A DNA stretch of 64,000 nt from DATMNI01 sp963817515 (GTDB lineage Bacteria > Acidobacteriota > Terriglobia > Bryobacterales > Bryobacteraceae). The notes beneath the pieces are model-generated. The model was not told where the DNA came from. It was given only the letters and a program-made list of their open reading frames with translations, and did not search any database. Both the position numbers and the translations under genes were made by a program. Shown piece by piece: positions 7,934-16,812 of the stretch. Location: contig CAWFPJ010000015.1 in the NCBI GenBank assembly GCA_963817515.1, positions 124,001-188,000 on the forward strand. Direction: 5' to 3'. Position 1 is the stretch's first letter; each line of letters opens with the position of its first letter.

Positions 7934-10900
7934 TTAGAATAAATCAGGATGCGGCCACGCGAACGGCAGAACATCGTCCTTCCATCCGCGGACTTTTAAC
8001 AGGCATTTGGCGCAGGGACCGTTTCGATTTCCGCCCAGTGCATTCAGCGATTGGAAATAAATGCAATCGTTGCCGGCGTCAGTATTGTTTACGCTGTCAG
8101 CACCTTCCGTACTAGCAGGGATCGGATTGGGCACTTGATGGGGCCAGCCGGTTTCAACGGTTCCGCCACCGCCCGCGTTGGGGCCCACCGGGCCTTTGCC
8201 GCCGGGACCGCGCGCGATCCCGTAGGTGAGATTTTCCTGAATGATGCCGGCGCAGTAGGCATAGCTCATCAGGCAATCGGCCGAGTGCACGTCATGATGC
8301 TTCCACGCAAAATTACCGGCTACGAAGTGGACCAGGTTCATCGAATGTCCCATCTCATGAGGAAACGTCTCAGTCGCGGCGGCGGCGCGGACGCCGCCAG
8401 CGGGCATGTCGGCCGTACGAAACATGCTTTGCCCGTCTCCACGGCAAAAACCGTTCAGAGTGCTCCCATGCCACCGCAGGACATTACCAGCAGCATAGCC
8501 TTTCCAGGCGCTATCCTCATGGAGAATGGGCCAACGGACCACACGTTGGGCGTCGGTGTCGGTGATGGGGGGAGTCAAACCATCGATCACCTTGTACCGC
8601 GCTTCTCTCCATTTGCCGACGAACCATCCCGAATAATCATCGGGATCATTTACCGGGTACGGCTTGATTTTCTTCAGTCCGGCATTCAGCGCGGGATCGG
8701 CGGCTGCTCCATGCGCGATGATTGCGAGCCGCACAGCCGTCCCCACATCGTGAGACAGTGTTCCAACAGGCTGTGCCGCGATGGTGTTGGCAATCAGCTT
8801 GGCGCGGTTGGCGGGAAGGCCGGGCGGCAAGTACCAGCGATAGTGATCCCAGACGACCGACGAATTAGTGATGTCGGCGTTGTTGGCCATGGGCACGTGC
8901 CCCTTCCATTTCCGGGTAGCACCATTGTGGGCGGTGATGTACGCGGCGAGATTCACGTTGCGATGGATCTGGTCCTCACCGGCCACCGGCCCTCCGGCGG
9001 GTGTTTGGATGACCCACTCGACGAAGCCCGGTTCGAAGAGAGTGTTGATGGAGAGCCCACCACCATCCATCAGCATGTTGGCGCCATTGCCGGGGTAACC
9101 GCGGCCACCCACGGGAGCCTCGAGTTCACCGCCGACGGTCAGGGCGAGACCGTTGGTATTTGGGTCCGGAAGCCGGAGACTCTGGCTGATCTGGCAACTG
9201 CGCCAGACGTTCATCGTTCCGGCGCCATGTACCAGCGCCGGTTTGTCCTGCACGAAGCCGAAACTGCGCTGGTACGCCTCCCAATCCACCCAGCCTTGCA
9301 CCACGTAGGAATCACCCGCCACATAGCTGGGCGAAAAGATCACGCCGGCCAGGCCGCGTTCGTTGCCAGTGGTGACGGCCGTGATTTCCACCCGCTCCTG
9401 CTCTTTTTGTTTGGCGGCGTCCGGTTTCAAATTGATGTACTTCTTGTAAGGAAATTCCTGATTTCCCTTGCCAATGACCGGCTTGTGCTTGCCTTTGTCT
9501 TGCGACCAGACGGCCCGGAAATGATTGCTGACGTCAGCCGTCGGCTCCTCTCCCCGTATGCCGCCATAATGAACCGGGCAATTGACTCCCGGCGGAAACT
9601 GGTCCCAGTTCTTGACCTTGTCGTCGCCTTTGGCTTTGGAATCGATGCGCACCACCCAGAGAATATCGTTCTGCTTGGTGTAGTTGGGACGCAGCCGGAT
9701 GCCGACTGCGGGGGCGGCGTTAATCTCGCGGTAGTCCGCCTGGCCCTTATCCAGCTCATTGTCGTCGGCCCGATCGCTGCGCACCAGAAGAGTGCGGTTG
9801 AGGTATACCTTCAGCTCCTCTTCTCCGTAGCGGTAGCCCAGGGTGTTGTCGAATGTGACGTCGAAATCCCGATCGTCGTCATTCGGGACTACGATTCTTG
9901 CGGTCCAGTAGTGATACTCAGGATGGTTGGCGGCATCATGATAAGGCGAATCGTGCTGCCCTTTTTTCACTTTTAAAGCCGCTTCCTTCCAATACGTCTG
10001 GCGGGGTCCGCCAGCGAAGAGACCGGCGATATAGTTGTCCACTGCGACAGGTTCGATGACAACGGGTCCAACGGCCTGGGCTTCAAATAGTCCCAGCGGG
10101 TTCGCGCCCGTGTTGTGGCTTTTCAGATTTAATACAAATTCGAGCGGCAGCTCTGGGCGGGTGTAAAACTTCTGTTCCACATCCCATTTGGTTTTGCCCT
10201 TCTTTGCCATGTAGCTGCCACTAACGTAATAACCGTCGGAATCGAGCGGGTCTTTAATTCCACTGTGCCTGGCAGCGGGGACCCGGAGCCTGGCGATTTC
10301 AGCGGCCAACGGATCTGGCATGCGCGCCGTGGCGGCATATGCCCGGGTCGCGCCGGGAGGCTCAATCACGAGCGCTTCGGCGAGCTGATACCTGGCCTGG
10401 GTTGCCGGCGCCGCATCGACGAAGCCGTTTTGAATCCGGATCGCCATGGTCTCAAACTTTACTTCAAACTGGGCTTCGGCGCCGGCCACGAATCCCTGGC
10501 CGGCTCCAAGAGGATCGGTCACCATGGCGGTGGTCGGCCCGATCCACAGCCGTATGCGGTAGGGGCTGAACTCGGGAGTGATGTATTCGTTGGCCAGGAT
10601 TCCGGCATTGGCCTGGCCGTTCCAGGTTATCGGAGCGCCGCCTGCGGGGTTGAAGGTGGCGGTGTAAAGAGGCGCCGGCGTGTCTCCCGGATAGCGCTCG
10701 CCCCAGATCTCGTAGCGGCCGCGGGTGGCGGCGTTCGCCGGATCGGTGAGGTTGAAGTTGACAGTCAGGCTCTCCTGCTGCGGAACGAATGCAGTATCGG
10801 TGGTAAGGGCGTTGATTTGGATGCTATAGCCCTGAACCGCCGTGGCAGGGGAAGTAACGGCGGCCACGGCGATGCGCTGCCCATTGGCGGGCGTCGGCGC

Positions 10901-11155
10901 TTCCCGCAGGATGGCGTCGAATGTCAGGTTGGAATTTCCGGGGAGATTCGGCACGCGCCATTGCACCGAAGTCTGGCCGGCGGCAGCGGAGACGGAGTCG
11001 ATCCATTCGTTGCCGCGCATGATGCGGAACTCGATATGCTGACTGGCCGAAATGTGCGGGCACTGGGCTTGCAGCGTCAACTGCTGCCGCGGCACAGCAT
11101 TGTTGGCCGACCAGGTGGGATTCTGCAGAATGTGCTCGTGAACGGTAAGAAGCAT
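7934..11155 (-). CDS. Giant hypothetical protein with C-terminal metzincin-type zinc peptidase motif
   Basis: This is a 1073-aa protein without signal peptide or membrane segment. The first 250 residues are repeated beta-sandwich material. The middle carries charged, strand-rich domains. Near the C-terminus, residues 933-943 read HEMGHSMNLVH, an HExxHxxNxxH zinc site. About 20 residues later CLMSYAYC gives a methionine-turn-like element at M963. Together these are the signature of metzincin metallopeptidases, although Gly is normal where Asn stands here. Two CxxC-like pairs follow near the end (GPCAKCL). It is the first gene of the minus-strand run with the 532-aa exported protein and the peptidoglycan hydrolase. 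A secreted toxin or digestive effector is plausible from size and context. No known family name is offered. Confidence 0.65.
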   Translation of the reverse strand: MLLTVHEHILQNPTWSANNAVPRQQLTLQAQCPHISASQHIEFRIMRGNEWIDSVSAAAGQTSVQWRVPNLPGNSNLTFDAILREAPTPANGQRIAVAAVTSPATAVQGYSIQINALTTDTAFVPQQESLTVNFNLTDPANAATRGRYEIWGERYPGDTPAPLYTATFNPAGGAPITWNGQANAGILANEYITPEFSPYRIRLWIGPTTAMVTDPLGAGQGFVAGAEAQFEVKFETMAIRIQNGFVDAAPATQARYQLAEALVIEPPGATRAYAATARMPDPLAAEIARLRVPAARHSGIKDPLDSDGYYVSGSYMAKKGKTKWDVEQKFYTRPELPLEFVLNLKSHNTGANPLGLFEAQAVGPVVIEPVAVDNYIAGLFAGGPRQTYWKEAALKVKKGQHDSPYHDAANHPEYHYWTARIVVPNDDDRDFDVTFDNTLGYRYGEEELKVYLNRTLLVRSDRADDNELDKGQADYREINAAPAVGIRLRPNYTKQNDILWVVRIDSKAKGDDKVKNWDQFPPGVNCPVHYGGIRGEEPTADVSNHFRAVWSQDKGKHKPVIGKGNQEFPYKKYINLKPDAAKQKEQERVEITAVTTGNERGLAGVIFSPSYVAGDSYVVQGWVDWEAYQRSFGFVQDKPALVHGAGTMNVWRSCQISQSLRLPDPNTNGLALTVGGELEAPVGGRGYPGNGANMLMDGGGLSINTLFEPGFVEWVIQTPAGGPVAGEDQIHRNVNLAAYITAHNGATRKWKGHVPMANNADITNSSVVWDHYRWYLPPGLPANRAKLIANTIAAQPVGTLSHDVGTAVRLAIIAHGAAADPALNAGLKKIKPYPVNDPDDYSGWFVGKWREARYKVIDGLTPPITDTDAQRVVRWPILHEDSAWKGYAAGNVLRWHGSTLNGFCRGDGQSMFRTADMPAGGVRAAAATETFPHEMGHSMNLVHFVAGNFAWKHHDVHSADCLMSYAYCAGIIQENLTYGIARGPGGKGPVGPNAGGGGTVETGWPHQVPNPIPASTEGADSVNNTDAGNDCIYFQSLNALGGNRNGPCAKCLLKVRGWKDDVLPFAWPHPDLF

Positions 11156-11245
11156 GGAGCGGTCTCAACACGTTTACCACAACCGGTTCGGGCGATTCAA
11201 CAGGTAACGGCAAAACACGGCGGACGAGTCAGTAGACACGCTGGA

Positions 11246-11686
11246 TCACGACTTCACCGGGCGGAGCTTGACGACCCGCTTGGTTCGCGTTTCGGCCACG
11301 TAGATCGAGCCGTCGCGGCCCACCGCGATATCGTGAACGGCGTTGAATACGGGATCGCCGGGTTTCCCGAAGCCGATGGACGCGACAATATTCCAGTTGC
11401 GGTCGAGCTTGAGGACGCCGGTGTGCTTGGTATCGTAGTCGGTGCGGCGAATTCCGACGTAAAGGAAACCATCGGAATCGGCGGCAACACAAAAGACGCG
11501 TCCCGTCGTTGGATCGTTTTTTGCACCGGTCCACTGCCGCTTGAACTTGCCGGCCCGGTCGAACAGTTGAAGGCGCGAGTTCTCGCGGTCGGCGACAAGG
11601 ACGTCGGTACTGCCGGGCATGAATACGAGCCCATGCGGATTACTGAACTCACCCTCGCCCGATCCCTTCTTGCCCCATTCCTGCAA
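11246..11686 (-). CDS. NHL-repeat protein, 3' part (frameshifted gene)
   Basis: This is the C-terminal part of a six-bladed NHL propeller: GEFSNPHGLVF, DVLVADREN, SRLQLFDRAG, then a terminal blade with VHDIAVGRDGSIYVAE. The frame joins the 5' part near 11702. Dropping one base of the GGCGG run there makes the sequence read FDANGKWLQEWG straight through. The two pieces should thus be read as one protein of about 340 aa. NHL proteins of this type are secreted and act as scaffolds or as peptidylglycine-amidating-lyase-like enzymes. No lyase active-site residues can be assigned with confidence here. Confidence 0.7.
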   Translation of the reverse strand: MQEWGKKGSGEGEFSNPHGLVFMPGSTDVLVADRENSRLQLFDRAGKFKRQWTGAKNDPTTGRVFCVAADSDGFLYVGIRRTDYDTKHTGVLKLDRNWNIVASIGFGKPGDPVFNAVHDIAVGRDGSIYVAETRTKRVVKLRPVKS

Positions 11687-12263
11687 CCATTTTCCGTTGG
11701 CGGTCGAAAAGCGCGACGCGGCTGTTCACATAGCCGTCCGACACATAAAAGGTTCCGTCGGGACGAATGGCAATGTCGGTAGGCTCATTGAAATGCGTCG
11801 CATCCCATGCGCCGACGCGCGGCTGCCCAAGGGCGAAGATGACTTTGCCATCGTGTGTCAACTTGAAAACCTGCTGCAATGCGACATCAGTCACGAAAAC
11901 GTTGTTCTGCCCGTCGATGGTGATGCCGTGCGGCACAAGAAACATGTTGGCGCCCCAGGACGAAATGAGCTTGCCTGTATTGGCGTCGAGCTCGAGCACT
12001 GTCGGCTCGGTGAGCTTCGTTGTTGCCGCGAGGTCGAACCCTCGGCCGGGTCTATGGAAAACAAACACGTGGCCATTCACGTCGATGGAAACGCCCGCGG
12101 TTTCGCCAAGCTGAATGCCCGGAGGAAGACTCGGCCAATTGCTTACTTCCTGATACCGCGTAACCGTCGCCGCAGCCACGGCATCCCGACGACCGCCGGC
12201 CAGCAATGTCACGATCAACACTAAACCCGCCACACTCAGAACGGCGCGAAATCCTGCAATCAT
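11649..12263 (-). CDS. NHL-repeat protein, 5' part with signal peptide (frameshifted gene)
   Basis: The start is placed at the ATG at 12263. It has GGAGGT 5 nt upstream and is followed by a clean signal peptide (MIAGFRAVLSVAGLVLIV, then LLAGG). Longer upstream starts would translate the intergenic promoter area. NHL blades follow: GETAGVSIDVNGHVFVFHR, VPHGITIDGQNNVFVTD and EPTDIAIRPDGTFYVSD. The sequence then runs into a short false tail after about 11702. The gene is divergent from the PadR/permease operon, with 118 nt between the starts. Confidence 0.75.
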   Translation of the reverse strand: MIAGFRAVLSVAGLVLIVTLLAGGRRDAVAAATVTRYQEVSNWPSLPPGIQLGETAGVSIDVNGHVFVFHRPGRGFDLAATTKLTEPTVLELDANTGKLISSWGANMFLVPHGITIDGQNNVFVTDVALQQVFKLTHDGKVIFALGQPRVGAWDATHFNEPTDIAIRPDGTFYVSDGYVNSRVALFDRQRKMVAGMGQEGIGRG

Positions 12264-12328
12264 TTTGACCTCCAGCAGTCTAGCCAGTTTAGCCGAAGAA
12301 GGAACCGACAAGTCGGGAATTACATGCC

Positions 12329-12357
12329 TTGACCTTCGACCTATCGTGCTATATGCT
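12329..12357 (+). promoter_or_regulatory. Sigma-70-type promoter for padR/ADOP operon
   Basis: A TTGACC -35 box at 12329-12334 is followed by a 17-nt spacer and TATGCT at 12352-12357. Transcription would begin near 12363. A TTGAGG Shine-Dalgarno-like sequence precedes the PadR ATG at 12382. No clear dyad overlaps it. Confidence 0.5.
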
Positions 12358-12381
12358 GAATGGTAGAAGCTTGAGGCATCC

Positions 12382-12720
12382 ATGCCATCTTCCCGTTTTC
12401 CCATCCCGCAAGGCACGCTCGATATGCTGATTCTCCAGATCCTTTCCCTGGAACCGGCGCACGGCTACGGCATCGCGCAGCGGCTGGAGCAGATTTCGCA
12501 ATCCGTCGTTCAAGTCAACCAGGGCTCTCTCTATCCCGCCCTCCACAGATTGGAACAGAAGCAGTGGCTGCAGGCCGAGTGGAAGCAATCGGAAACCGGG
12601 CGCGAGGCCAAGTTCTATTCCTTGACGCGTTCCGGACGAAAACAGCTCGCCGTGGAGAGAGATAGCTGGGCGCGGCTTTCGGGAGCGGTCCAGTTGATCT
12701 TCGACGAGGGCAACAGGTGA
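12382..12720 (+). CDS. PadR family transcriptional regulator
   Basis: This 112-aa winged-helix protein carries the PadR-N signature: GTLDMLILQILS, HGYGIAQRLE, then NQGSLYPALHRLEQ, and a beta-wing ending in FYSLTRSGRKQL. PadR proteins are dimeric repressors that usually control the adjacent gene and often respond to phenolics or drugs. Its TGA overlaps the ATG of the permease gene (TGATG), so the two are translationally coupled. This PadR-plus-ADOP pairing is a hallmark of Acidobacteriota. Confidence 0.9.
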   Translation: MPSSRFPIPQGTLDMLILQILSLEPAHGYGIAQRLEQISQSVVQVNQGSLYPALHRLEQKQWLQAEWKQSETGREAKFYSLTRSGRKQLAVERDSWARLSGAVQLIFDEGNR

Positions 12721-12944
12721 TGAGGCAGCTACTGAACTGGTTCCGACGCGGGAATTTGGAGAGCGGCCTGGAGCGCGAATTGCAGTATCACATCGATCGC
12801 CGGGTCAGCGACCTGGTGCTATCCGGTCTGCCGGAGCGGGAAGCCAAGAGGCAGGCCACGCTCGAACTCGGCGGCCTCGACGCAGGTCCGGGAGGAAGTG
12901 CGCGACGTCTGGCTGACCCGGTGGCTGCGGGATTTCGCGTATGA
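12720..12944 (+). CDS. ADOP-family ABC permease, N-terminal fragment
   Basis: The cytoplasmic N-terminal helix-rich segment of an Acidobacterial duplicated orphan permease is encoded here (RELQYHIDRRVSDLVLSG, then EREAKRQATLELGGLD). The ATG at 12720 overlaps the padR stop. One extra base at about 12882 ends the frame. Skipping it gives GGLDQVREEVRDVW and continues into the next fragment. The true product is one protein of about 900 aa spanning 12720-15424. Confidence 0.75.
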   Translation: MRQLLNWFRRGNLESGLERELQYHIDRRVSDLVLSGLPEREAKRQATLELGGLDAGPGGSARRLADPVAAGFRV

Positions 12945-13350
12945 CCTCCGCTTCTCCGCACGGTCTTTTCTACGCAGTCCGTCGTTCACCGCCACCACGG
13001 TGCTGTCGCTGGCACTCGGCATTGGAGCGACCACTGCCATCTACTCTCTGGTCGATCAAGTGATACTGCACGCGCTTCCGGTCCGCCAACCCGAACGCCT
13101 GGTCCTCATCGATTGGAAGGGAGATCAGGCGGCCAACGGGTTCGGCAGTTGGAATCTGATGTCATACCCGATCTGCCGCGACCTTCAACTGCAGGACCGT
13201 CTTTTCGAAGGCGTACTCTGCCGCGCCGCCACGACCGTGAACCTCTCGACGGGCGGAGAGCACAGACCGGCGGCTGCGGAAATCGTCTCCGGCACTTACT
13301 TTTCGGTGCTCGGAGTGAGCCCGGCAGCTGGGACGGGTATTCGCGAGTGA
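12898..13350 (+). CDS. ADOP-family ABC permease, second fragment (first TM + MacB_PCD start)
   Basis: This frame supplies the first transmembrane helix (FTATTVLSLALGIGATTAIY, then SLVDQVIL) and the start of the periplasmic MacB_PCD domain (VLIDWKGDQ, STGGEHRPAAAEIVSGTYF). It ends at a false stop at 13350. Removing one base at about 13333 yields AAGRVFASDDDRTPG and joins the third frame. Both lesions in this gene are one-base insertions in otherwise well-preserved sequence. Confidence 0.75.
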   Translation: MRDVWLTRWLRDFAYDLRFSARSFLRSPSFTATTVLSLALGIGATTAIYSLVDQVILHALPVRQPERLVLIDWKGDQAANGFGSWNLMSYPICRDLQLQDRLFEGVLCRAATTVNLSTGGEHRPAAAEIVSGTYFSVLGVSPAAGTGIRE

Positions 13351-13378
13351 CGATGACCGGACGCCCGGCGCGAATCCG

Positions 13379-15424
13379 GTGGTTGTGCTCTCTTACGACT
13401 TCTGGAAGACGCAACTCGCAGGCGCTCCGGATGTGGTGGGCCGCAAGGTGCTGGTAAACCAACATCCGATGACGGTGATTGGCGTCGCCGCGTCCGCGTT
13501 CCGAGGCATCGACGTGGGCGAAGTTCCGTCACTCTGGATTCCGGCCGCCATGTCGGCGCAAGCCATTCCCGGTTTTGACGGTCTATTGGACCGCCGCACG
13601 CGCTGGATGCAAATGCTCGGCCGCCTCAGGCCGGACGTTACGTTGGCGCAGGCTCAGGCCGGGCTGCAACCGTGGTTCAAGGCGATGCTGGACGAGGACA
13701 CACGCCGCGCAGGCTTCCCCAGAATAACGGCGGAGCGGCGGCAGCGGTTTCTCGCCTCGACACTCGAACTCACTCCGGCGCCACAGGGCCATTCCAGTCT
13801 GCGGCGCAGGCTGTCGCAACCACTCTGGGTCTTATTCGCGGCAACTGCGGTGTTGTTGGGCCTGGCCTGCTTGAATGTTGCCGGTCTCTTCCTGGCGCGC
13901 GGATCGGCTCGCGAACGCGAGATCAGCACACGGTTGGCCTTGGGCGCTTCGCGCGGGCGGATCGGCCGGCAGCTTCTGGCCGATAGCATCCTTCTCGCGC
14001 TTGCTGGTGGAGCGCTCGGGGCGGTACTAGCTCCGCTTGCCATGCGGACTCTCATCGCGTTCCTGCCTCGCGACGCCGCAGCCAACGCACTGCAATCGGC
14101 CATCGACTCGCGCCTGTTGCTTTTCGCGTTCCTGGTGAGTGTGGCTGCGGGTCTGCTGAGCGGCTTTGCGCCGGCCCTGCAAGCCGGCCGCGGGTCGCTG
14201 ATCTCCTCGCTCCGGGAGCGGGGCGGCACCGCATTTGGCGGCATCCGGCTTCGAAAAGCTATTGTGACGCTTCAGATTGCATTCACGTTGATCCTGGTCA
14301 TCGGAGCAGCGTTGTTTGTGCGAACTCTTACCGGATTATTGGCAAAAGGGCCGGGATTTACCACATCCAGCCTGGTCTCGTTCGGCCTCGATCCTCTTCG
14401 AAATGGCTACTCCCGGTCAGAAGCAAGCCGGCTGATTCGCCGTATTCATGACGAAATCCGTGCTTCCGCAAGCACCCAGGCGTCGGCCGTGGCGCGCTTC
14501 CAGTTATTGACCGGTGGAAGCTGGAACAACCCCATGACGATTCAAACGAATCGACGAATCACTACCGATCGCGATGTCAATCTGAATGCGATCAGTCCCG
14601 GATTCTTCTCGACCCTCGGGATCAGGATGGTTGCCGGGAGGGACTTCGACGAACGCGACTCCCGGCCGGTGGGCGAGGCGGGCCAGCGCTCGGCAATTGT
14701 CAACGAGGCCTTTGCCAAGCGATACCTGGGGGAGCGCAACCCTCTCGGTGCGCGCATCTGTCAGGGTTCCGGGCCCGACGCCAAGCCGAACATCGAAGTC
14801 ATCGGCGTGGTGGCGGACTTCAGCTATCGTGGTCTTCGCGAGGAATCGGAGCAAGCGTACTTTCCAATATTCGAGGGCGACGATTCCGGCGGCAACTTTT
14901 ATGTAAGGGTTCGGGGAACGCCGGAAGCAGCTTTTCAATCGATTCGAACAATCGTTCATAACGCCGATCCAGCATTGCCGATCACGTACTTCCGCACGCT
15001 GGATGAACAGGTCAACCGGTCATTGAATACCGAGCGCATGCTGGCCACGCTGTCAGGCAGCTTCGGCACGCTGGCGCTGCTGCTGTCGCTGGTCGGACTT
15101 TACGGCGTGATGTCGTTTGTGGTCACGCAACGCACGCGCGAGATCGGAATACGGCTGGCGCTGGGCGCAACAGGGGGCTCGGCGATCTGGCTTGTACTCC
15201 GGGATGCCCTTGCGATGATCGCTGCGGGCACGGCGATCGCATTGCCATGCATCGGTGCGCTGGGACGCCTGGTGGAGTCTCAGTTGTTCGGCGTGAAACC
15301 GACTGACCCTATCGCCATCGCCGCCGCGACACTGCTGCTGACTTCGGCGGCCCTGGGCGCGGCACTCATTCCTGCCTACCGGGCTTCCACGGTGAACCCG
15401 ATTGACGCGCTACGATTCGATTAG
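13379..15424 (+). CDS. ADOP-family ABC permease, main fragment (two FtsX modules)
   Basis: The bulk of the permease lies here. It holds the rest of the first MacB_PCD domain, three transmembrane helices of the first FtsX module (LWVLFAATAVLLGLACLNVA, LLFAFLVSVAAGLLSGF), a second helix/periplasmic pair beginning at about residue 290, and the final FtsX module (LALLLSLVGLYGVMSFVV, REIGIRLALGA) ending YRASTVNPIDALRFD. ADOP proteins have duplicated MacB-like permease halves and lack an adjacent ATPase, as is the case here. Their substrate is unknown, though export is assumed. The frame is open upstream of 13379 as far as about 13334. Confidence 0.88.
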   Translation: MVVLSYDFWKTQLAGAPDVVGRKVLVNQHPMTVIGVAASAFRGIDVGEVPSLWIPAAMSAQAIPGFDGLLDRRTRWMQMLGRLRPDVTLAQAQAGLQPWFKAMLDEDTRRAGFPRITAERRQRFLASTLELTPAPQGHSSLRRRLSQPLWVLFAATAVLLGLACLNVAGLFLARGSAREREISTRLALGASRGRIGRQLLADSILLALAGGALGAVLAPLAMRTLIAFLPRDAAANALQSAIDSRLLLFAFLVSVAAGLLSGFAPALQAGRGSLISSLRERGGTAFGGIRLRKAIVTLQIAFTLILVIGAALFVRTLTGLLAKGPGFTTSSLVSFGLDPLRNGYSRSEASRLIRRIHDEIRASASTQASAVARFQLLTGGSWNNPMTIQTNRRITTDRDVNLNAISPGFFSTLGIRMVAGRDFDERDSRPVGEAGQRSAIVNEAFAKRYLGERNPLGARICQGSGPDAKPNIEVIGVVADFSYRGLREESEQAYFPIFEGDDSGGNFYVRVRGTPEAAFQSIRTIVHNADPALPITYFRTLDEQVNRSLNTERMLATLSGSFGTLALLLSLVGLYGVMSFVVTQRTREIGIRLALGATGGSAIWLVLRDALAMIAAGTAIALPCIGALGRLVESQLFGVKPTDPIAIAAATLLLTSAALGAALIPAYRASTVNPIDALRFD

Positions 15425-15465
15425 CCCATCTCTCACTGTGGCGACTCCGATCAGAGTTCGCCGAT

Positions 15466-16656
15466 TCAGACACGCACGTTTCCCAGGGAAAGCCCGGTGA
15501 AGCCACAAACCACATAGCCTGCAGCCGAGACGTACAGCGGTCCTGCTGCGACCTGATCGAGCCCCGGCAACGGAAGTACTCTTGCGCCGAGACCAGTGGC
15601 ATAAAAAACGGAGGCGGCAGCAAGAAGCAGGAACATCCCGCCTAGGACCTTTTGCGCTGTCTTGCCCGATGACGGCGCGGATGGTGGTTTCGGACTGACC
15701 GACTTCGGAAACAAGAGAGACAGAATGATGGAAGCGGCGATCACAACGCTGATGATGGCGAGTGAAGCTCCGATGGGGAACCTGCCGCCAAAAAGGTGAT
15801 CCAACCATATCATCTTGAGGCCTACAAAAACCAACACAACGGCCAGCCCATGTTTCAATATGTGAAACCGGTCGAGTGCGCCCGAAAGCAGGAAGAACAT
15901 GGCCCGCAGGCCCAGCAGCGCGAAAACGTTAGACGTGTATACGACGAAGGGTTCCTTGGTGACGCCAAATACCGCCGGAACGGAATCGACGGCAAACATG
16001 ACGTCAGTGGTTTCGAGGAACAGCAGCACAATGAAGAGTGGTGTGACGTGGCGGATTCCGTCCACGGTAACGAAGAACCGCGAACCGTGCAGTTCTTGAG
16101 TTACCGGAAAGAACCGGCGCACGCACCGGATCACGGGGCTGTCACCCGGGTCGATCCGCTTCTCCTTCTCCAAGGCCATTCGGATGCCGGTGAAGACCAA
16201 AAACAAGCCGAACAGGATCATGATCCAATCGAACTGAATTAGAGCTGACCCAACCGCAATGAAGATCGCGCGGAAGACCATGGCCCCCATAACGCCGTAG
16301 AACAGGACCCTGTGCTGGAGATGGGATGGGACGGCAAAGTGCCGGAACACCAAAGCAAAGACGAACATGTTGTCGATCGACAGCGACTCCTCTACAACGT
16401 AGCCCGCCAGAAACTCAAGGCTGACCTGGCGGCCGATGCCAGGCGAATGCCTGGACGACGCGAACAGAAAGAGAACCAGGCTGAACGCGAGCGCCAGGGC
16501 AATCCAAATCGCAGTCCACACAGCCGCCGAGCGAATCGATATAGCCCGGTCCTTGCGATGAGACGCCAAGTCAGTCCCCAGCAGGACTGCGACGAGCCCC
16601 GTGAAGGCCAGATAAAGCCACCAGTATTCCGCAAAGGGAAACAACATGTTACTCAA
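15466..16656 (-). CDS. TerC family integral membrane protein
   Basis: This is a 396-aa polytopic protein. The TerC/Alx core is clear: EESLSIDNMFVFALVF in one helix and FLETTDVMFAVDSVPAVFG in another, with the paired acidic residues typical of this family. Related proteins affect manganese export, metal homeostasis or tellurite resistance. About 60 extra C-terminal residues form one or two additional hydrophobic segments after a Pro/Ser-rich linker. The TTG at 16656 fits the purine-rich Shine-Dalgarno (AGGAAGAGG) better. The ATG at 16647 is the alternative. Convergent with the permease gene. Confidence 0.85.
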   Translation of the reverse strand: MSNMLFPFAEYWWLYLAFTGLVAVLLGTDLASHRKDRAISIRSAAVWTAIWIALALAFSLVLFLFASSRHSPGIGRQVSLEFLAGYVVEESLSIDNMFVFALVFRHFAVPSHLQHRVLFYGVMGAMVFRAIFIAVGSALIQFDWIMILFGLFLVFTGIRMALEKEKRIDPGDSPVIRCVRRFFPVTQELHGSRFFVTVDGIRHVTPLFIVLLFLETTDVMFAVDSVPAVFGVTKEPFVVYTSNVFALLGLRAMFFLLSGALDRFHILKHGLAVVLVFVGLKMIWLDHLFGGRFPIGASLAIISVVIAASIILSLLFPKSVSPKPPSAPSSGKTAQKVLGGMFLLLAAASVFYATGLGARVLPLPGLDQVAAGPLYVSAAGYVVCGFTGLSLGNVRV

Positions 16657-16812
16657 TCCAGCCTCTTCCTTTCGGGTGAAGACATGGTAGCAGGCAGCGG
16701 ACAGTCAAATCGCCAAGCGGATGGTGTTGATCGTTTTGGAACTCTGCTGCCCCATTTGGTACGCCGGGCCAGTGTGCGACATATCGTCTGCGCCAATGAC
16801 CCGGCGCACGCC

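Noticed and set aside
8051..9976. Long plus-strand open frame opposite the metzincin-motif gene
   Set aside because: It mirrors the codon structure of the minus-strand gene. Its translation is Gly/His/Arg-rich with no domain, and the minus frame has clear motifs.
10265..11782. 505-codon plus-strand open frame crossing the gap between the metzincin-motif and NHL genes
   Set aside because: It spans two unrelated minus-strand genes and their intergenic gap, which a real gene would be unlikely to do.
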